Assembly: GCF_958431955.1 (NCBI RefSeq)
Contig: NZ_CAUASN010000029.1
Location: 1-31,670, forward strand
DNA length: 31,670 nucleotides
Reading direction: 5' to 3'
Source of the DNA: an uncultured Adlercreutzia sp.
GTDB taxonomy: Bacteria; Actinomycetota; Coriobacteriia; Coriobacteriales; Eggerthellaceae
Of the stretch, positions 20,248 to 29,415 are shown one piece after another. Below the pieces are notes generated by a model. That model did no database searches. It was not told the origin of the DNA and worked only from the letters and a program-made list of their open reading frames with translations. The stretch's first letter is position 1. Each line of letters opens with the position of its first letter. Made by a program: the position numbers and the translations under genes.

Positions 20248-22160
20248 TATAAGTACCGCCTAACCTGCCAGTTGTAAGTGTTCGCCACATAGCTCGATAC
20301 ATCCCCCGAGTAATGGGGGCCGGGCGCGTGGCCCATGCCCATCAGCTGCCCGTCTCCCACGTACATCTCGACGTGATCCCATGTCGGGTTGTACCCGTTA
20401 AAGTTGCAGAACACGAGGTCGCCCGGCTCGAGCTGGGAGGCGGAGACGCCCTGCCCTCTCGACCCCGAGGCTATCTCCTTGCCTCCGAGCGACTGGTCGC
20501 CGGTGTACCAGCCTATGTCCATGCCGGTGACGGCTAGGTAGGCCGCCCTGCACATGCCCGAGCAGTCGGTGGCGCCCGTCCTGTCGGGATCCACGCGCAG
20601 GCTCGCATCCTGGGAGTACACCAGCCACTTGTTCTCGCGCGCCTTGACCCATTCGGCCACGGCCGCCCCGTCGCCCGACGCTCCGTAGGACACCTCGTAA
20701 TGCTCCAGCACGCGCAAGGGGTAGTTGGGCGTGCCGATACCGTAGCTTCGCGCCAGATCCTCGCTCCACCTGCCGCCGTTGGACAGCGCGTAGGCATGCC
20801 AGCCAGGGCCCGAGTTGTACGTCTGCAGCACGTTCTTCAACGCCTCGAGGTCGCAAGGGTCGTCGCATCCCCAGAGCCGCAGCTTGTCGGACAGGTACGC
20901 GCAGCCCTGCTTGACGCTGGCCGAGCACCACCAGTCGTCGCCGTCCGCACCCGTCACGGGGTCGGCGACAGTGCCGGCATCGGGGAATCCCGGGCGGGAC
21001 GCCCCCGTCGACTCGGCGCACTGGAACGGGTCGTGGTCGGCTATCTTCCAGCCGGCACCGCCGCTCTCATGCTGGCAGACCGCCAGCGCGAGCTCGACGA
21101 ACTCCCCCTTGCCCTCCTGGTGCATGTAGTAGGACACGTAGGGCCTCAGCGCCTGCACCTCCTCCGACAGGCCGACGGCCCTCGCCTGGGTCGAGGACGC
21201 GCCAGCGCCGCACATGCAGAGGACGAGCCCGCAGAGCGCGAGCGCCGCGAGCATGGCCATTGCGAGCGCGACCGTCGGCGCGCCGACGGCGGCCGCGGCC
21301 GCGGCCAGCCCCTTGCCGGCCCCGACCGCGGCGGCCTTGCCGGCGTTCGCCGCCGCCGCGCGCCCGACGCCGGCTGCGGCCTTGCCCGCCGCAGCTCCCG
21401 ACGACGCAGCGCCGGACGCCGTGGCCGGCGCTGCGGAGCGCGCGGCGGCGGCCGTAGACCCGGCGCCGCGGACGCCCGCAGCTCCCGGGCCGCCGGGCGC
21501 GCGGCCGGCCGGGCGCGCGGGATCGCCGGGCAGCCCGGCGCGGCCCGCGGGCCCGGCCGGGCCCTGTCCCGATCCTGCCCGGCCCGGCCTCCTCGCGGCC
21601 CTGCGCGCGACGGTGGAAGCGCCTCCGACCAACATGTCGGATCCGGCCTCCGACGACGTGTCGCGGCCGTCGTCCACGGTGCTCTCCAAGTAGCCCCACG
21701 CCGTCCCGGCGATCCCGAGCGCGGCGGGGGCCGCAGCCCTCCCGGATGCGGTCCCCGCGCTCCCAGGGGACGGGGACCCGGCGGCGGGCGAGGGCGCGCC
21801 CGCAGACTCGAAGCCCGCCGGCGCGGGTACGGCCGGACGCGGCGCGGCGCTGCCCGTGTCCCCTGCCGCGCCAAGGCTCGCCGGGACGGCGGACGCCTGC
21901 GCGCCGGCCCCTTGCAGCGCGCCGGCGGCCCTCGCCGCCGCGCCGGGAGGGGCGGGGGACAGCCTGGAGTCGAACATCGTGCCGGCCGGCGCGGCCGGGC
22001 CGGCCGCGAAGCTGATGCCCGATGTCTCGAGCGCCGCCGCATCGGCGCTGCGCGCGTTGCTCTGCGGCGCGTCGCCCGCAAACGTCGCGGAGTCCTCCGG
22101 CCTGGCGTCGTCCTGCCAGGCGGCGATGACGTCCTCGCTATGTCCGATGTTGACGTACAT
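20247..22160 (-). CDS. Bifunctional lysozyme-like / NlpC-P60 cell-wall hydrolase
   Basis: A 637-aa T4SS hydrolase that should open peptidoglycan for the mating channel (VirB1/CwlT role). The N-terminal 290 residues are a low-complexity Ala/Pro/Gly region. One membrane helix is at about 295-318. A lysozyme-like domain follows, with catalytic E365 in Gln-His-Glu-Ser-Gly-Gly. The C-terminal NlpC/P60 peptidase has C533 (Thr-Asp-Cys-Ser-Gly), H596 (Trp-Asp-His-Val-Glu) and a third His at 611. The two-enzyme arrangement matches Gram-positive conjugation hydrolases such as CwlT; the long N-terminal tail is unusual. The gene starts 4 bp after the VirB4 stop. Confidence 0.88.
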   Translation of the reverse strand: MYVNIGHSEDVIAAWQDDARPEDSATFAGDAPQSNARSADAAALETSGISFAAGPAAPAGTMFDSRLSPAPPGAAARAAGALQGAGAQASAVPASLGAAGDTGSAAPRPAVPAPAGFESAGAPSPAAGSPSPGSAGTASGRAAAPAALGIAGTAWGYLESTVDDGRDTSSEAGSDMLVGGASTVARRAARRPGRAGSGQGPAGPAGRAGLPGDPARPAGRAPGGPGAAGVRGAGSTAAAARSAAPATASGAASSGAAAGKAAAGVGRAAAANAGKAAAVGAGKGLAAAAAAVGAPTVALAMAMLAALALCGLVLCMCGAGASSTQARAVGLSEEVQALRPYVSYYMHQEGKGEFVELALAVCQHESGGAGWKIADHDPFQCAESTGASRPGFPDAGTVADPVTGADGDDWWCSASVKQGCAYLSDKLRLWGCDDPCDLEALKNVLQTYNSGPGWHAYALSNGGRWSEDLARSYGIGTPNYPLRVLEHYEVSYGASGDGAAVAEWVKARENKWLVYSQDASLRVDPDRTGATDCSGMCRAAYLAVTGMDIGWYTGDQSLGGKEIASGSRGQGVSASQLEPGDLVFCNFNGYNPTWDHVEMYVGDGQLMGMGHAPGPHYSGDVSSYVANTYNWQVRRYL

Positions 22161-22163
22161 GGC

Positions 22164-24770
22164 CTACATCGCTCGCCCTTTGGTTTCCTTGGGTTTGGAA
22201 GTGAACACCTTGTACGTCTCGGTGCCCTTGGGCCAAGAGTCTTTGAACGGCATGACCGACCCCATGACCGACAAGACGCCGTGGCCCTCGGGCGGGTTGA
22301 CCGTGTAGCGCATCTGCCGCTCGGACATGTGAAGCCGCTCGGCGAGCTCCCTCGCGTCGTCGTGGGCCATGTTGTACATGGTGACGACGCCGGAGTTGTC
22401 CAGGGCGCGGGACGCCTTGGCGTTCTCGAGCACTGCCAAGACGTTCTGGGTGGCGCCCGTCTGGTACAGGTCGTACTTGCGGCCTTCCATCCACGCCTTC
22501 AAGAAATATTGCGCGGCGATCGGCCAGTCCATGAAGGTCTGGAACTCGTCGAACAGCACCCACGTTTCATAGCCCTTCACCTTGTTCATTACGGCTTGCC
22601 TCCAGAACATGTCCGTGAAGGCGAACAATGCGGGGGCCTTGATGATGTCGCCGGCGTTGCGGAACCCGACGCCGAACAGCCTGCAATCATCGTCGTCGAA
22701 GGGAGATCCGTCGCGCTGGCTGAACTGACCGCCGACTGCCGTAGTGGTCGTGAAGAGGCTGAGCGCCTGGGCGGCGTCGCGCGCGACGGGGACTTTCATG
22801 TCGCCCAGCTCATCGGCGAGCTGCGCGAGCACGGGGACGTCCTCGGCCCGGTGCGTGTCGAGGTAGCGGCCGTAGACCTTCGGTATGCAATCCTGGATGC
22901 AAGAATAGAGCAGCGTCGCCTCCTTCGCAGCCCGTGTGTCCTTGCCGTCCATGACCGCGCCCTTGTAGAGCATGCACTCCACCTGGCCCATGAGGTACTC
23001 CGCCTTGTCCGCGATGGCCTGCTCTACGTCCTCCACCTGGTCGATGTTGATGGACATGACATTGAAGTAGTCCTTCGAGCCGGCGCCGACCTCGAACCAT
23101 TTACCGCCGAGGAGCTGAACGAACGGCTTGTATGCGAGCCCGGGGGACGCGATGTAGACCTTCGCACGGGGGCGTCGAAGCAGGATCTGCAGGTTCTCCC
23201 GGCACAGGCCGAACGACTTGCCCGAGCCCGTGATCCCGAACACCATCTGGTGCGGCGCGCCGAGCGCCGTCCGGTCGAGCATGATGAAGTCCTCCGACTC
23301 CGCGTCGACCCCCCAGTAGATACCGCCCGGATCCTGGTAGCGGCGCGACGTGAACGGGATGAGCGCGCCGACGTTGGCGGTCGTCATCGTGGACGGGGCG
23401 TTGATGAAGTTCTTGCCTATGGGAAGGGTCGCGTTCATGGCGTCCTTCTGCCGCTCGCGCCCCGACAGCGGCGTCGCGCTCACGCCCCACCTCCCGCAGG
23501 CCCGCTGCAGCTTGGGTATCTGCTCGAGCTTGAGGTCGTCGGGCGTCTCGGCGCGCACATGCGCGCTCATGGTCGTGTAGAAGAGCTTGTGGCCTCCGAA
23601 CTGCACCTCTTTCTTGAGCTCCTCCGCGTCCTGGGCGCGGTCGACGTGCTTGGAGGTCATGTAGACGCCCGCCGGCATGTTCTCGCGACGCGCCTCCTTG
23701 GCACGGTCGTGCGTGTCGCCCTCGACGGCGGCGATGTAGGCGTCGGTCGCCTTGCGCGAGCTCTCGGCCGACGTGGGCTGCATGTGGATGGTGAACATCA
23801 TGTCCATGGGCGTCGAGGTGATGACGCTCACCATCCTGTCGTCTATCATGCCGGGCGACTTGCGCAGCAGCAGCGTCGAGGCGTAGAAATCGTTGCAGCG
23901 GTAGATCCCGCTGTCCTTGACGACCGAGGTGGTGCCGTTCGGGCGCGGCTTGAGGATGCGCGGCTCGAACGCGAGGGACATCGGGGCCACGGCGTCCTTG
24001 GTGGTGAGCCCCGTGGCCTTGCCGGTCTTGGTGTCGACGAGCGTTGCCCAGTCGAACACGAGGACGTCGGAGGGCCAGAACACGCCGGCCACTATCTCGA
24101 GCCATTCCGCGCCGCTCAGCACCGTCAGGCCGGATCCCATCGACTCGAAGTCGGGGCGTATGTCCTTGACCAGGCCGTCGAGGATGCTCTGGGCCTCGGC
24201 CTCGTTGTCGGCCTTGGTGCAGATCGTGAGCAGCAGGCGCGTCTCTATGTCCGTCTTGCCCTTCGACGCGCGGTCGGTGAGCACCTCGTTGACCTCGTCG
24301 CGCAGGCGGTCGAGCCCGTCCGGCTGGTGGGATATGAGCACCTCGTCGAGGATCGACCGGCGGCCGACGACGCGCACGATGACCGACCACTGCAGGTGCG
24401 TCGTCGGCTCGAACAGGTTGTAGACCCGCAGGAGCCGGACGTACAGCGCCTCCTTCTCGCTCTCGCCGAGGTTGCGGTAGTCCATGTTGTCCACGTCGCA
24501 TGTTATCGAGTAGAGCCCTTTCTCGACCTTCACGACGCCGCTCTCGAAGCACTTCTCGTAGCGGATCGCATCCTGGGTGATCTTCGACAGGGGCTTGCCC
24601 TTCGCCTTGCGCCGCTCGTACTCGCGGCGCTCTCGCTCCCGGTTGCGCGCCTCGGCGAGCGCCATCTCGGCCTGCTTCACCGTCAGGCCCGCGACGTCCG
24701 GCATGGCAGCATCCGCCCTATCGTGCGCTTCGCGCTTTGCCGCGGACGTACTCTCGCTCTTTCTTCTCAT
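22164..24770 (-). CDS. VirB4-type T4SS ATPase
   Basis: An 868-aa ATPase that powers assembly of, and substrate transfer through, the conjugation channel. Walker A Gly-Ile-Thr-Gly-Ser-Gly-Lys-Ser is at 512-519 and Walker B Val-Leu-Phe-Asp-Glu-Phe at 738-743, followed by Ala-Thr-Gln-Asn-type motif residues (Gly-Ala-Thr-Gln-Asn near 779). The N-terminal 450 residues are the usual VirB4 membrane-interacting half. ATG 24770 has GGAG 10 nt upstream but overlaps the PrgI-like gene by 53 bp; ATG 24704, 13 nt after that gene's stop, is a good alternative. Both ATPase motifs are intact. Confidence 0.92.
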   Translation of the reverse strand: MRRKSESTSAAKREAHDRADAAMPDVAGLTVKQAEMALAEARNRERERREYERRKAKGKPLSKITQDAIRYEKCFESGVVKVEKGLYSITCDVDNMDYRNLGESEKEALYVRLLRVYNLFEPTTHLQWSVIVRVVGRRSILDEVLISHQPDGLDRLRDEVNEVLTDRASKGKTDIETRLLLTICTKADNEAEAQSILDGLVKDIRPDFESMGSGLTVLSGAEWLEIVAGVFWPSDVLVFDWATLVDTKTGKATGLTTKDAVAPMSLAFEPRILKPRPNGTTSVVKDSGIYRCNDFYASTLLLRKSPGMIDDRMVSVITSTPMDMMFTIHMQPTSAESSRKATDAYIAAVEGDTHDRAKEARRENMPAGVYMTSKHVDRAQDAEELKKEVQFGGHKLFYTTMSAHVRAETPDDLKLEQIPKLQRACGRWGVSATPLSGRERQKDAMNATLPIGKNFINAPSTMTTANVGALIPFTSRRYQDPGGIYWGVDAESEDFIMLDRTALGAPHQMVFGITGSGKSFGLCRENLQILLRRPRAKVYIASPGLAYKPFVQLLGGKWFEVGAGSKDYFNVMSINIDQVEDVEQAIADKAEYLMGQVECMLYKGAVMDGKDTRAAKEATLLYSCIQDCIPKVYGRYLDTHRAEDVPVLAQLADELGDMKVPVARDAAQALSLFTTTTAVGGQFSQRDGSPFDDDDCRLFGVGFRNAGDIIKAPALFAFTDMFWRQAVMNKVKGYETWVLFDEFQTFMDWPIAAQYFLKAWMEGRKYDLYQTGATQNVLAVLENAKASRALDNSGVVTMYNMAHDDARELAERLHMSERQMRYTVNPPEGHGVLSVMGSVMPFKDSWPKGTETYKVFTSKPKETKGRAM

Positions 24771-25158
24771 GCTTGGCAGACTCCTTCCTCTCCCTGGGCG
24801 ACTTCGCCGGCGGATCTTCCATCACCTCGTACTCGTCCTCGTCGTCGCAGCCGTACACGTATACGTCCTCCCCGCTCAACGCGGATGCGAGCCGCTCCCT
24901 CATGTACTCCTCCGGCGACTCGTAGCCGGGCGGGGCCTTGGTGTTGGCCACGTAAAAGAAGGGGAACGCCACCGCGATGGCGGGCATCACGCGGAAGAGC
25001 TCGGGCACGCTCAAAGGGGCGAACCAGAGCGCGCCGCCGACAACTGCGGCGAGGACGATGCCGATGCCGCCGTACTTGAGCTCGCGAGACGTGAAAGGCC
25101 CGAATGCCTTCCGCTCGTAGTCGAGCGGGTCGAGGTGGTAGGGGACGGTGAAGGACAT
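24718..25158 (-). CDS. PrgI-family (VirB3-like) T4SS membrane protein
   Basis: A 146-aa protein with the PrgI pattern: a short N-terminus with Tyr and Pro (Val-Pro-Tyr-His-Leu-Asp), a conserved Lys-Ala-Phe-Gly-Pro-Phe-Thr stretch, and two membrane helices (about 28-47 and 57-71). A charged tail follows, rich in Glu, Asp and Lys. GAGG lies 5 nt before the ATG. Standing between the pilin-like and VirB4 genes, it fits VirB3, which joins VirB4 to the membrane complex. Confidence 0.8.
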   Translation of the reverse strand: MSFTVPYHLDPLDYERKAFGPFTSRELKYGGIGIVLAAVVGGALWFAPLSVPELFRVMPAIAVAFPFFYVANTKAPPGYESPEEYMRERLASALSGEDVYVYGCDDEDEYEVMEDPPAKSPRERKESAKHEKKEREYVRGKARSAR

Positions 25159-25165
25159 TGCGGCC

Positions 25166-25513
25166 TCAGCTCATGGAGAGCATGAGGACGGCGCCGCCGC
25201 CTATGGCCGCCATGATGCCGCCGCCAACCATCCCGGCCAAGCCCGCCTTGGCCTTCGGCCCCTCCTCGTCCTTGTAGTTGAAGTAGTTGTAACCCCCTAC
25301 CACCAAGATCGCGAAGCCCATGACCGTCATGCCGGGCCCCACGTATTGGGTGATCATGTAGTTGAAGCTTGGCCCGTTGACGTCCACGGCGTAAGCGGGC
25401 CTCGCGCTCGCGAGGCACACGGCGCCGGCCCCGAAGAGCGACAGCGCCGCCGCCTTCGCCTTCCCAAGCGCAGATGCCCTGTTCTTGGCCGTTTTCGATG
25501 TTTGGTCTTTCAT
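25166..25513 (-). CDS. VirB2/TrbC-like conjugative pilin
   Basis: A 115-aa protein with a basic start, hydrophobic core and Pro-Ala-Tyr-Ala signal-peptidase site near residue 42, followed by two membrane helices joined by an acidic, Lys-containing loop (Tyr-Lys-Asp-Glu-Glu-Gly-Pro). This is the usual design of VirB2/TrbC pilins. AGGA precedes the ATG by 8 nt. It is the first gene after the hairpin at 25580-25610, which may allow it a different expression level from the coupling protein. A related, internally duplicated protein is encoded at 18025-18534. Confidence 0.75.
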   Translation of the reverse strand: MKDQTSKTAKNRASALGKAKAAALSLFGAGAVCLASARPAYAVDVNGPSFNYMITQYVGPGMTVMGFAILVVGGYNYFNYKDEEGPKAKAGLAGMVGGGIMAAIGGGAVLMLSMS

Positions 25514-25579
25514 GTCCCGTTCCTTTCGAATATCATTTCCTTGGTCAAAGCCGCCTCGTTGCGGCCGTGATCGCTTCTC

Positions 25580-25610
25580 GGCCCCGGACCGTGGGAGACG
25601 GACCGGGGCC
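25580..25610. other. Strong hairpin between coupling-protein and pilin genes
   Basis: GGCCCCGG (25580-25587) pairs with CCGGGGCC (25603-25610), and inside it CCGT pairs with ACGG around a 5-nt loop. Three T's follow on the plus strand only; on the minus strand, the sense strand here, there is no T-run. An mRNA processing or stability element is more likely than a terminator. The rest of 25514-25621 shows only the pilin ribosome site. Confidence 0.6.
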
Positions 25611-25621
25611 TTTCCATGTCG

Positions 25622-27511
25622 TCAAGCGGCAAGGGATGCCCGCACCCTCGCGTTGTGCTCCCTCATCTCCTGCAAAGGGAAGGGCCCTGTGACGGCCTCG
25701 CCCCTTCGGTCGGGCGCGAAGGGCGAGTCCTTGTACTCGTCCGTGTCCTGCGTGCGGTACTTGCCCACCATGAGGGGCGCGGCGCCCGAGAAGTGGACGA
25801 TGCACTGCTCCCGCGGTATCTTGTCGACCTCGGCCTCGTCGAGCAGCGGGCGGCCGAGCGACTGGTACGACGACTGAGCGGAATCGTTGCTGCCCATGAT
25901 CCGGGCGCTCACCGTCTCGCTCACCGTGTGCTCGTAGACCGTCTGGGTACCCAGGGACTCCGAGATGTACGCGCGGCTCTCCTTCGAGCGGCCGCCGCCC
26001 ATGTAGACGATCGTGTCGCAGGCGTCGAGGATCGCGCCCAAGATGTTCTCGCCCCATTTCTCCTTCGCGAGATCCATGCTCTGAAGGCCCATCACTATCG
26101 GCATGTTCCTGGAGCGGGCGGTCATGAGGATCCTCTCCTTGTAGGGTATGTTGCCCATGTTCAACATCTCGTCGATGAACGACACGACCGGGACCGGGAA
26201 CCTCTCCCCCGGCAGGTTGTCGGCGATGTTGTAGAGGGTGCGGAACGTCTGCTGGTAGAACATGGCCAAGACGAAGTCGAGCTGGCCGCCAGCATCGTCG
26301 GCCACGACAAACAAGTTGGTGCCCTCGAAGGGTATGCGGTCGATCTCCATCTCGTCGCGCCACATGAGCTCGCGGATGACGGGGAGGTTGAAGGGCATGA
26401 GCCTGACCGCGCACGACACCAGGATGGAGTTCATCGTCCGGCCCTTGCCGGCCAGCTTCAGGCCTTTGTAGGTGCGGCAGGCGTAGCTGTCCGGCTTCAG
26501 ATGCTCGATCAGCGCGAAGAAACGGTCGATGGTCGTGGGCGTGTTCGGATCCTCGTCGTCGCTCGAAGCCTCGGCGGTGAGCAGGATGTCCGCCATCGTC
26601 GGTATGTTCACCTCGACGTCGAGCCCCGGAGCTATCTCCTTCAGCTCGCGCAAGCCTCCGATGATGGACACGAACACCGATTTCTCGGATTTCTCCCAGA
26701 AGTCCCCGTCGACGCCCTCATCGGGCTTGCGTCCTGTGGTGTTGCCCATGATGGTGTCGACGGCGATGAGCACCTCCAAATCGTTGCGCGTGTACTTGAG
26801 CGGGTTGTAGCCGTGGCTGTTGGACGGATCCTTGGTGTTGAGAACCTTCACCACGCGGTCGTGCCTCATGAGGTACGGCAGCATCCGCTTCACGGTCGTG
26901 CCCTTCGTGTCGCTCGTGATGCTCGACGGGTCGGTGGGCCGCCAGAACCGCAGGAGCGCGGGGACGAACAGATAGAACGTCTTGCCCGTGCCTGGCGGGC
27001 CGAAGCACATCACGTTGCGGTTGATCTCCACGAAGCCCTTCCGGCGCGTCCCTATCGCATCGGGGTCGAGGCAGAGCTCGACGCCCTGGGCGAGCGGTAT
27101 GTTGTTCAGCGGGTTATCCGTGTCGGCGTGCCTGTCCTTCTCGTCCTCCTCGCCCCAGCGCGCGGTGCCGTGCTCCATGCCCGCCATGGTCGGCTTGTCG
27201 GCCTTCTTGCCGCCGAGCAGGTACACGAGAACGACGGCCGCCGGCCCCGCGAGCCCGACGGCCACGGCGGCCGGGTCGAGGCTCAGCGCCCAAGGGCTCC
27301 GCGCGAAGTCGAGCAGGGCTACCGGGATGCTCGTGAGCGCCGCCGCGGGCCCGCGCGACGAGGCGACGGGGATGACGTAGCCCGCCACATGGTTGACCGC
27401 AACGAACGCGACCAAGGAGATGCCGGCCATGAGGGCGATGAACCCCTGGCTCGCCTCCCGCTTGCGCGCCGTCGTTGCGACGGGCACCCCGTTTTTCCCG
27501 TTCTTGGCCAT
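25622..27511 (-). CDS. VirD4/TraG-type coupling ATPase
   Basis: A 629-aa coupling protein that brings the relaxase-DNA complex to the T4SS. Two N-terminal membrane helices (about 23-47 and 78-99) anchor it. Walker A Gly-Pro-Pro-Gly-Thr-Gly-Lys-Thr is at 171-178 and Walker B Val-Val-Ser-Phe-Ile-Asp-Glu at 442-448. A Gly-Tyr-Asn-Pro-Leu motif at 234-238, common in this family, is present. The ATG at 27511 overlaps the upstream stop by one base (TGATG), so the two genes are coupled. All expected family features are intact. Confidence 0.92.
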   Translation of the reverse strand: MAKNGKNGVPVATTARKREASQGFIALMAGISLVAFVAVNHVAGYVIPVASSRGPAAALTSIPVALLDFARSPWALSLDPAAVAVGLAGPAAVVLVYLLGGKKADKPTMAGMEHGTARWGEEDEKDRHADTDNPLNNIPLAQGVELCLDPDAIGTRRKGFVEINRNVMCFGPPGTGKTFYLFVPALLRFWRPTDPSSITSDTKGTTVKRMLPYLMRHDRVVKVLNTKDPSNSHGYNPLKYTRNDLEVLIAVDTIMGNTTGRKPDEGVDGDFWEKSEKSVFVSIIGGLRELKEIAPGLDVEVNIPTMADILLTAEASSDDEDPNTPTTIDRFFALIEHLKPDSYACRTYKGLKLAGKGRTMNSILVSCAVRLMPFNLPVIRELMWRDEMEIDRIPFEGTNLFVVADDAGGQLDFVLAMFYQQTFRTLYNIADNLPGERFPVPVVSFIDEMLNMGNIPYKERILMTARSRNMPIVMGLQSMDLAKEKWGENILGAILDACDTIVYMGGGRSKESRAYISESLGTQTVYEHTVSETVSARIMGSNDSAQSSYQSLGRPLLDEAEVDKIPREQCIVHFSGAAPLMVGKYRTQDTDEYKDSPFAPDRRGEAVTGPFPLQEMREHNARVRASLAA

Positions 27512-29412
27512 CAGCGCGCCGCGCCCTTAGATTGCACGGCCGCCTTCGCCCCGCGTTCCACGCCTTGCTGGCGCTTGGCCTCGAGCTGCGCCTTGATCAT
27601 CTTCACGTCTTTGGAGCATGCCTGCAGGACGTCGCCGATCTTCGCGCCGTCCAGCTTTTCGGCGGAGCCGAACCGCTCGATGCTCGGCAGATCGAGCCCG
27701 TCAGGGTTCGTCATCTCCTCCAAGGAGCTTCCGATGTGCGCCTCGCCCGCATCGTCGGCCACTTCCGCCGACTTGGTGGCGGCGACCACCGTCTCTACCG
27801 TTTCCGACGGGCCGACGTCGCGCGGCTCGACGACGTAGTCCGCCTGCTCCACGGTTCGCTCCTGGCGTGCTGGGGCGTCGAGCTCGGGAGCGGCTTCGCC
27901 GCGCTCCTGTGCGGGCGCTTCGGGACGCGATCCCACGGCGACCTCGTAGCCCCTCTCGGCGAGCTCCCCCGCCGCCAGGGACTCCGCGTACTCCATGGCC
28001 TCTGCGAGGTCATCGAATCCGCGCTCGCCGAAATTGGGCCCGTCGGCGTTCCCCCATACCTCCCATCCCTCGAGGGACGGGTCGGATTCCACGACGGCCT
28101 TGGCGTACACCGACACGCCGACGACGGCTTCGGCGTCCCATGCGTTCGCGTACGCCTCCAGGCTGTACCTGCCATCGCCGACGTCGATCCACTCCGCCCT
28201 GATCGCCTGCAGGGCGTCGTCCCTCACCATCCCCGTCTCGGCGACTTCGCAGAACTCGTCCCAATCCTCGAAGCGCGCAGTGGTGAAGTCCTTGAGGTTC
28301 TCCTTCGACGATTTGATATAGCGGTCTGCGATGGCCTTGACGCCGGCGGCGTGCTCGGACGCGAAGGTGAGCGAAGCGGTTTCCGCCGCCTCGTCGAAGG
28401 ACAGGGAGAAGGGGATGCCGTCCTCCTCCATTGGGCCTCCCATGATGTTCGCGGCCCGGTCCCACTCGACCGTGGTCATGGTCAGCGTGTAGTCGCCCGC
28501 CTTGCGCCCGTCGAGGTCGCGCGCGGCAGCTCCCTGGCGCGGGATCTCGACGTTCGAGCCGAGCTCGGCGGCCCTCTGCTCCACGAGCAGCTCGCCCGCC
28601 TGCACGGCCTCGCGCTCGGTGCCGTAGACGCCGTCGCCGAAGCGCTCCCCCGCCGCCTCGCCGTAAACGTGCCATCCCCCGTTCTCCGGGTACACGTGGG
28701 CGGCGGCCAGCACCTCGTCCTGGCCGGCGTTCCTCGCCTCGAGCGTCGAGCGGGCTCCCTCCCGTTTCCATACGCCCTCGGCGGGAGACGGGAGGTAGCC
28801 CGCGACGGCGCGCGCGACGTCCTGGGCGCTCTGGGGATGCCCGTACGCCTGGTCGAGCTCGCACAGGGCGCGCTCCACCATGCTCGCGTCCTTCGCGTTG
28901 AACTTGACGACGTAGCCGAGGTTCTCCGGGCGGCGGGCCACCTCGAAGTAGACCCCCATGGCTGCGAGGTCGGCGCGCATCTTGTTCACGGCGGCCACCT
29001 CCACGGTGGACGCCACCTCGAAGCACTCGTTGAGCGAGCAGCCGCGCCAGTCCCGCAGCGTCTCGTAGTAGACGTTGTCAACGGATTCCGGGTGCATGGC
29101 GTCGTACTTCGCGGCGTAGCCCTTGGTGAGCGCCTTGAGCGTCTCGAAGTGCTTGGCGTCGCACGAGTAGACGAGGCCGCCGTCGGCCTGCGCCACGTAC
29201 TCGGCCCCTATGCCCGCCGCGGCGAGGTCGGCGGCGAAGCTCGCCGCGTCCTCCGGGGCTATGCGGCCGCTGATCTTCGAGGGGTCGCGCCGGCCGTCGT
29301 CCCTCCCCTTCTCGCGGCGCTCGAGGGCCCACTTGATGAGCTGGTACATCAGCTCGGCCATCTCGTTCGCACCGTTGAAGATGAACCGTACGACCTCTTC
29401 CTCCGATGCCAT
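27511..29412 (-). CDS. PcfB/DUF3801-like accessory of the coupling protein, with internal repeats
   Basis: A 633-aa protein with an excellent AGGAGG site 6 nt before ATG 29412. Residues 46-98 (Arg-Ile-Ala-Pro-Glu-Asp, then a segment ending Phe-Glu-Thr-Leu-Lys-Ala-Leu) resemble PcfB/DUF3801 proteins, which lie directly before the VirD4-type gene in Gram-positive elements; this gene sits there too. A second, weaker copy of that fold is at 135-187. A different module occurs twice, at about 226-291 and 422-494, each with Gly-Trp-(His/Glu)-Val-(Tyr/Trp)-Gly and an Ala/Glu helix. The tail is acidic, then Lys-rich. No enzyme motif is visible. The PcfB link is inferred from position and pattern. Confidence 0.6.
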   Translation of the reverse strand: MASEEEVVRFIFNGANEMAELMYQLIKWALERREKGRDDGRRDPSKISGRIAPEDAASFAADLAAAGIGAEYVAQADGGLVYSCDAKHFETLKALTKGYAAKYDAMHPESVDNVYYETLRDWRGCSLNECFEVASTVEVAAVNKMRADLAAMGVYFEVARRPENLGYVVKFNAKDASMVERALCELDQAYGHPQSAQDVARAVAGYLPSPAEGVWKREGARSTLEARNAGQDEVLAAAHVYPENGGWHVYGEAAGERFGDGVYGTEREAVQAGELLVEQRAAELGSNVEIPRQGAAARDLDGRKAGDYTLTMTTVEWDRAANIMGGPMEEDGIPFSLSFDEAAETASLTFASEHAAGVKAIADRYIKSSKENLKDFTTARFEDWDEFCEVAETGMVRDDALQAIRAEWIDVGDGRYSLEAYANAWDAEAVVGVSVYAKAVVESDPSLEGWEVWGNADGPNFGERGFDDLAEAMEYAESLAAGELAERGYEVAVGSRPEAPAQERGEAAPELDAPARQERTVEQADYVVEPRDVGPSETVETVVAATKSAEVADDAGEAHIGSSLEEMTNPDGLDLPSIERFGSAEKLDGAKIGDVLQACSKDVKMIKAQLEAKRQQGVERGAKAAVQSKGAAR

Positions 29413-29415
29413 TCG

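Noticed and set aside
20700..25079. Very long plus-strand open frame opposite the hydrolase and VirB4 genes
   Set aside because: It lies fully antisense to genes with intact catalytic motifs, and its translation is Arg/Gly/Leu/His-rich, as expected from the reverse frame of GC-rich coding DNA.
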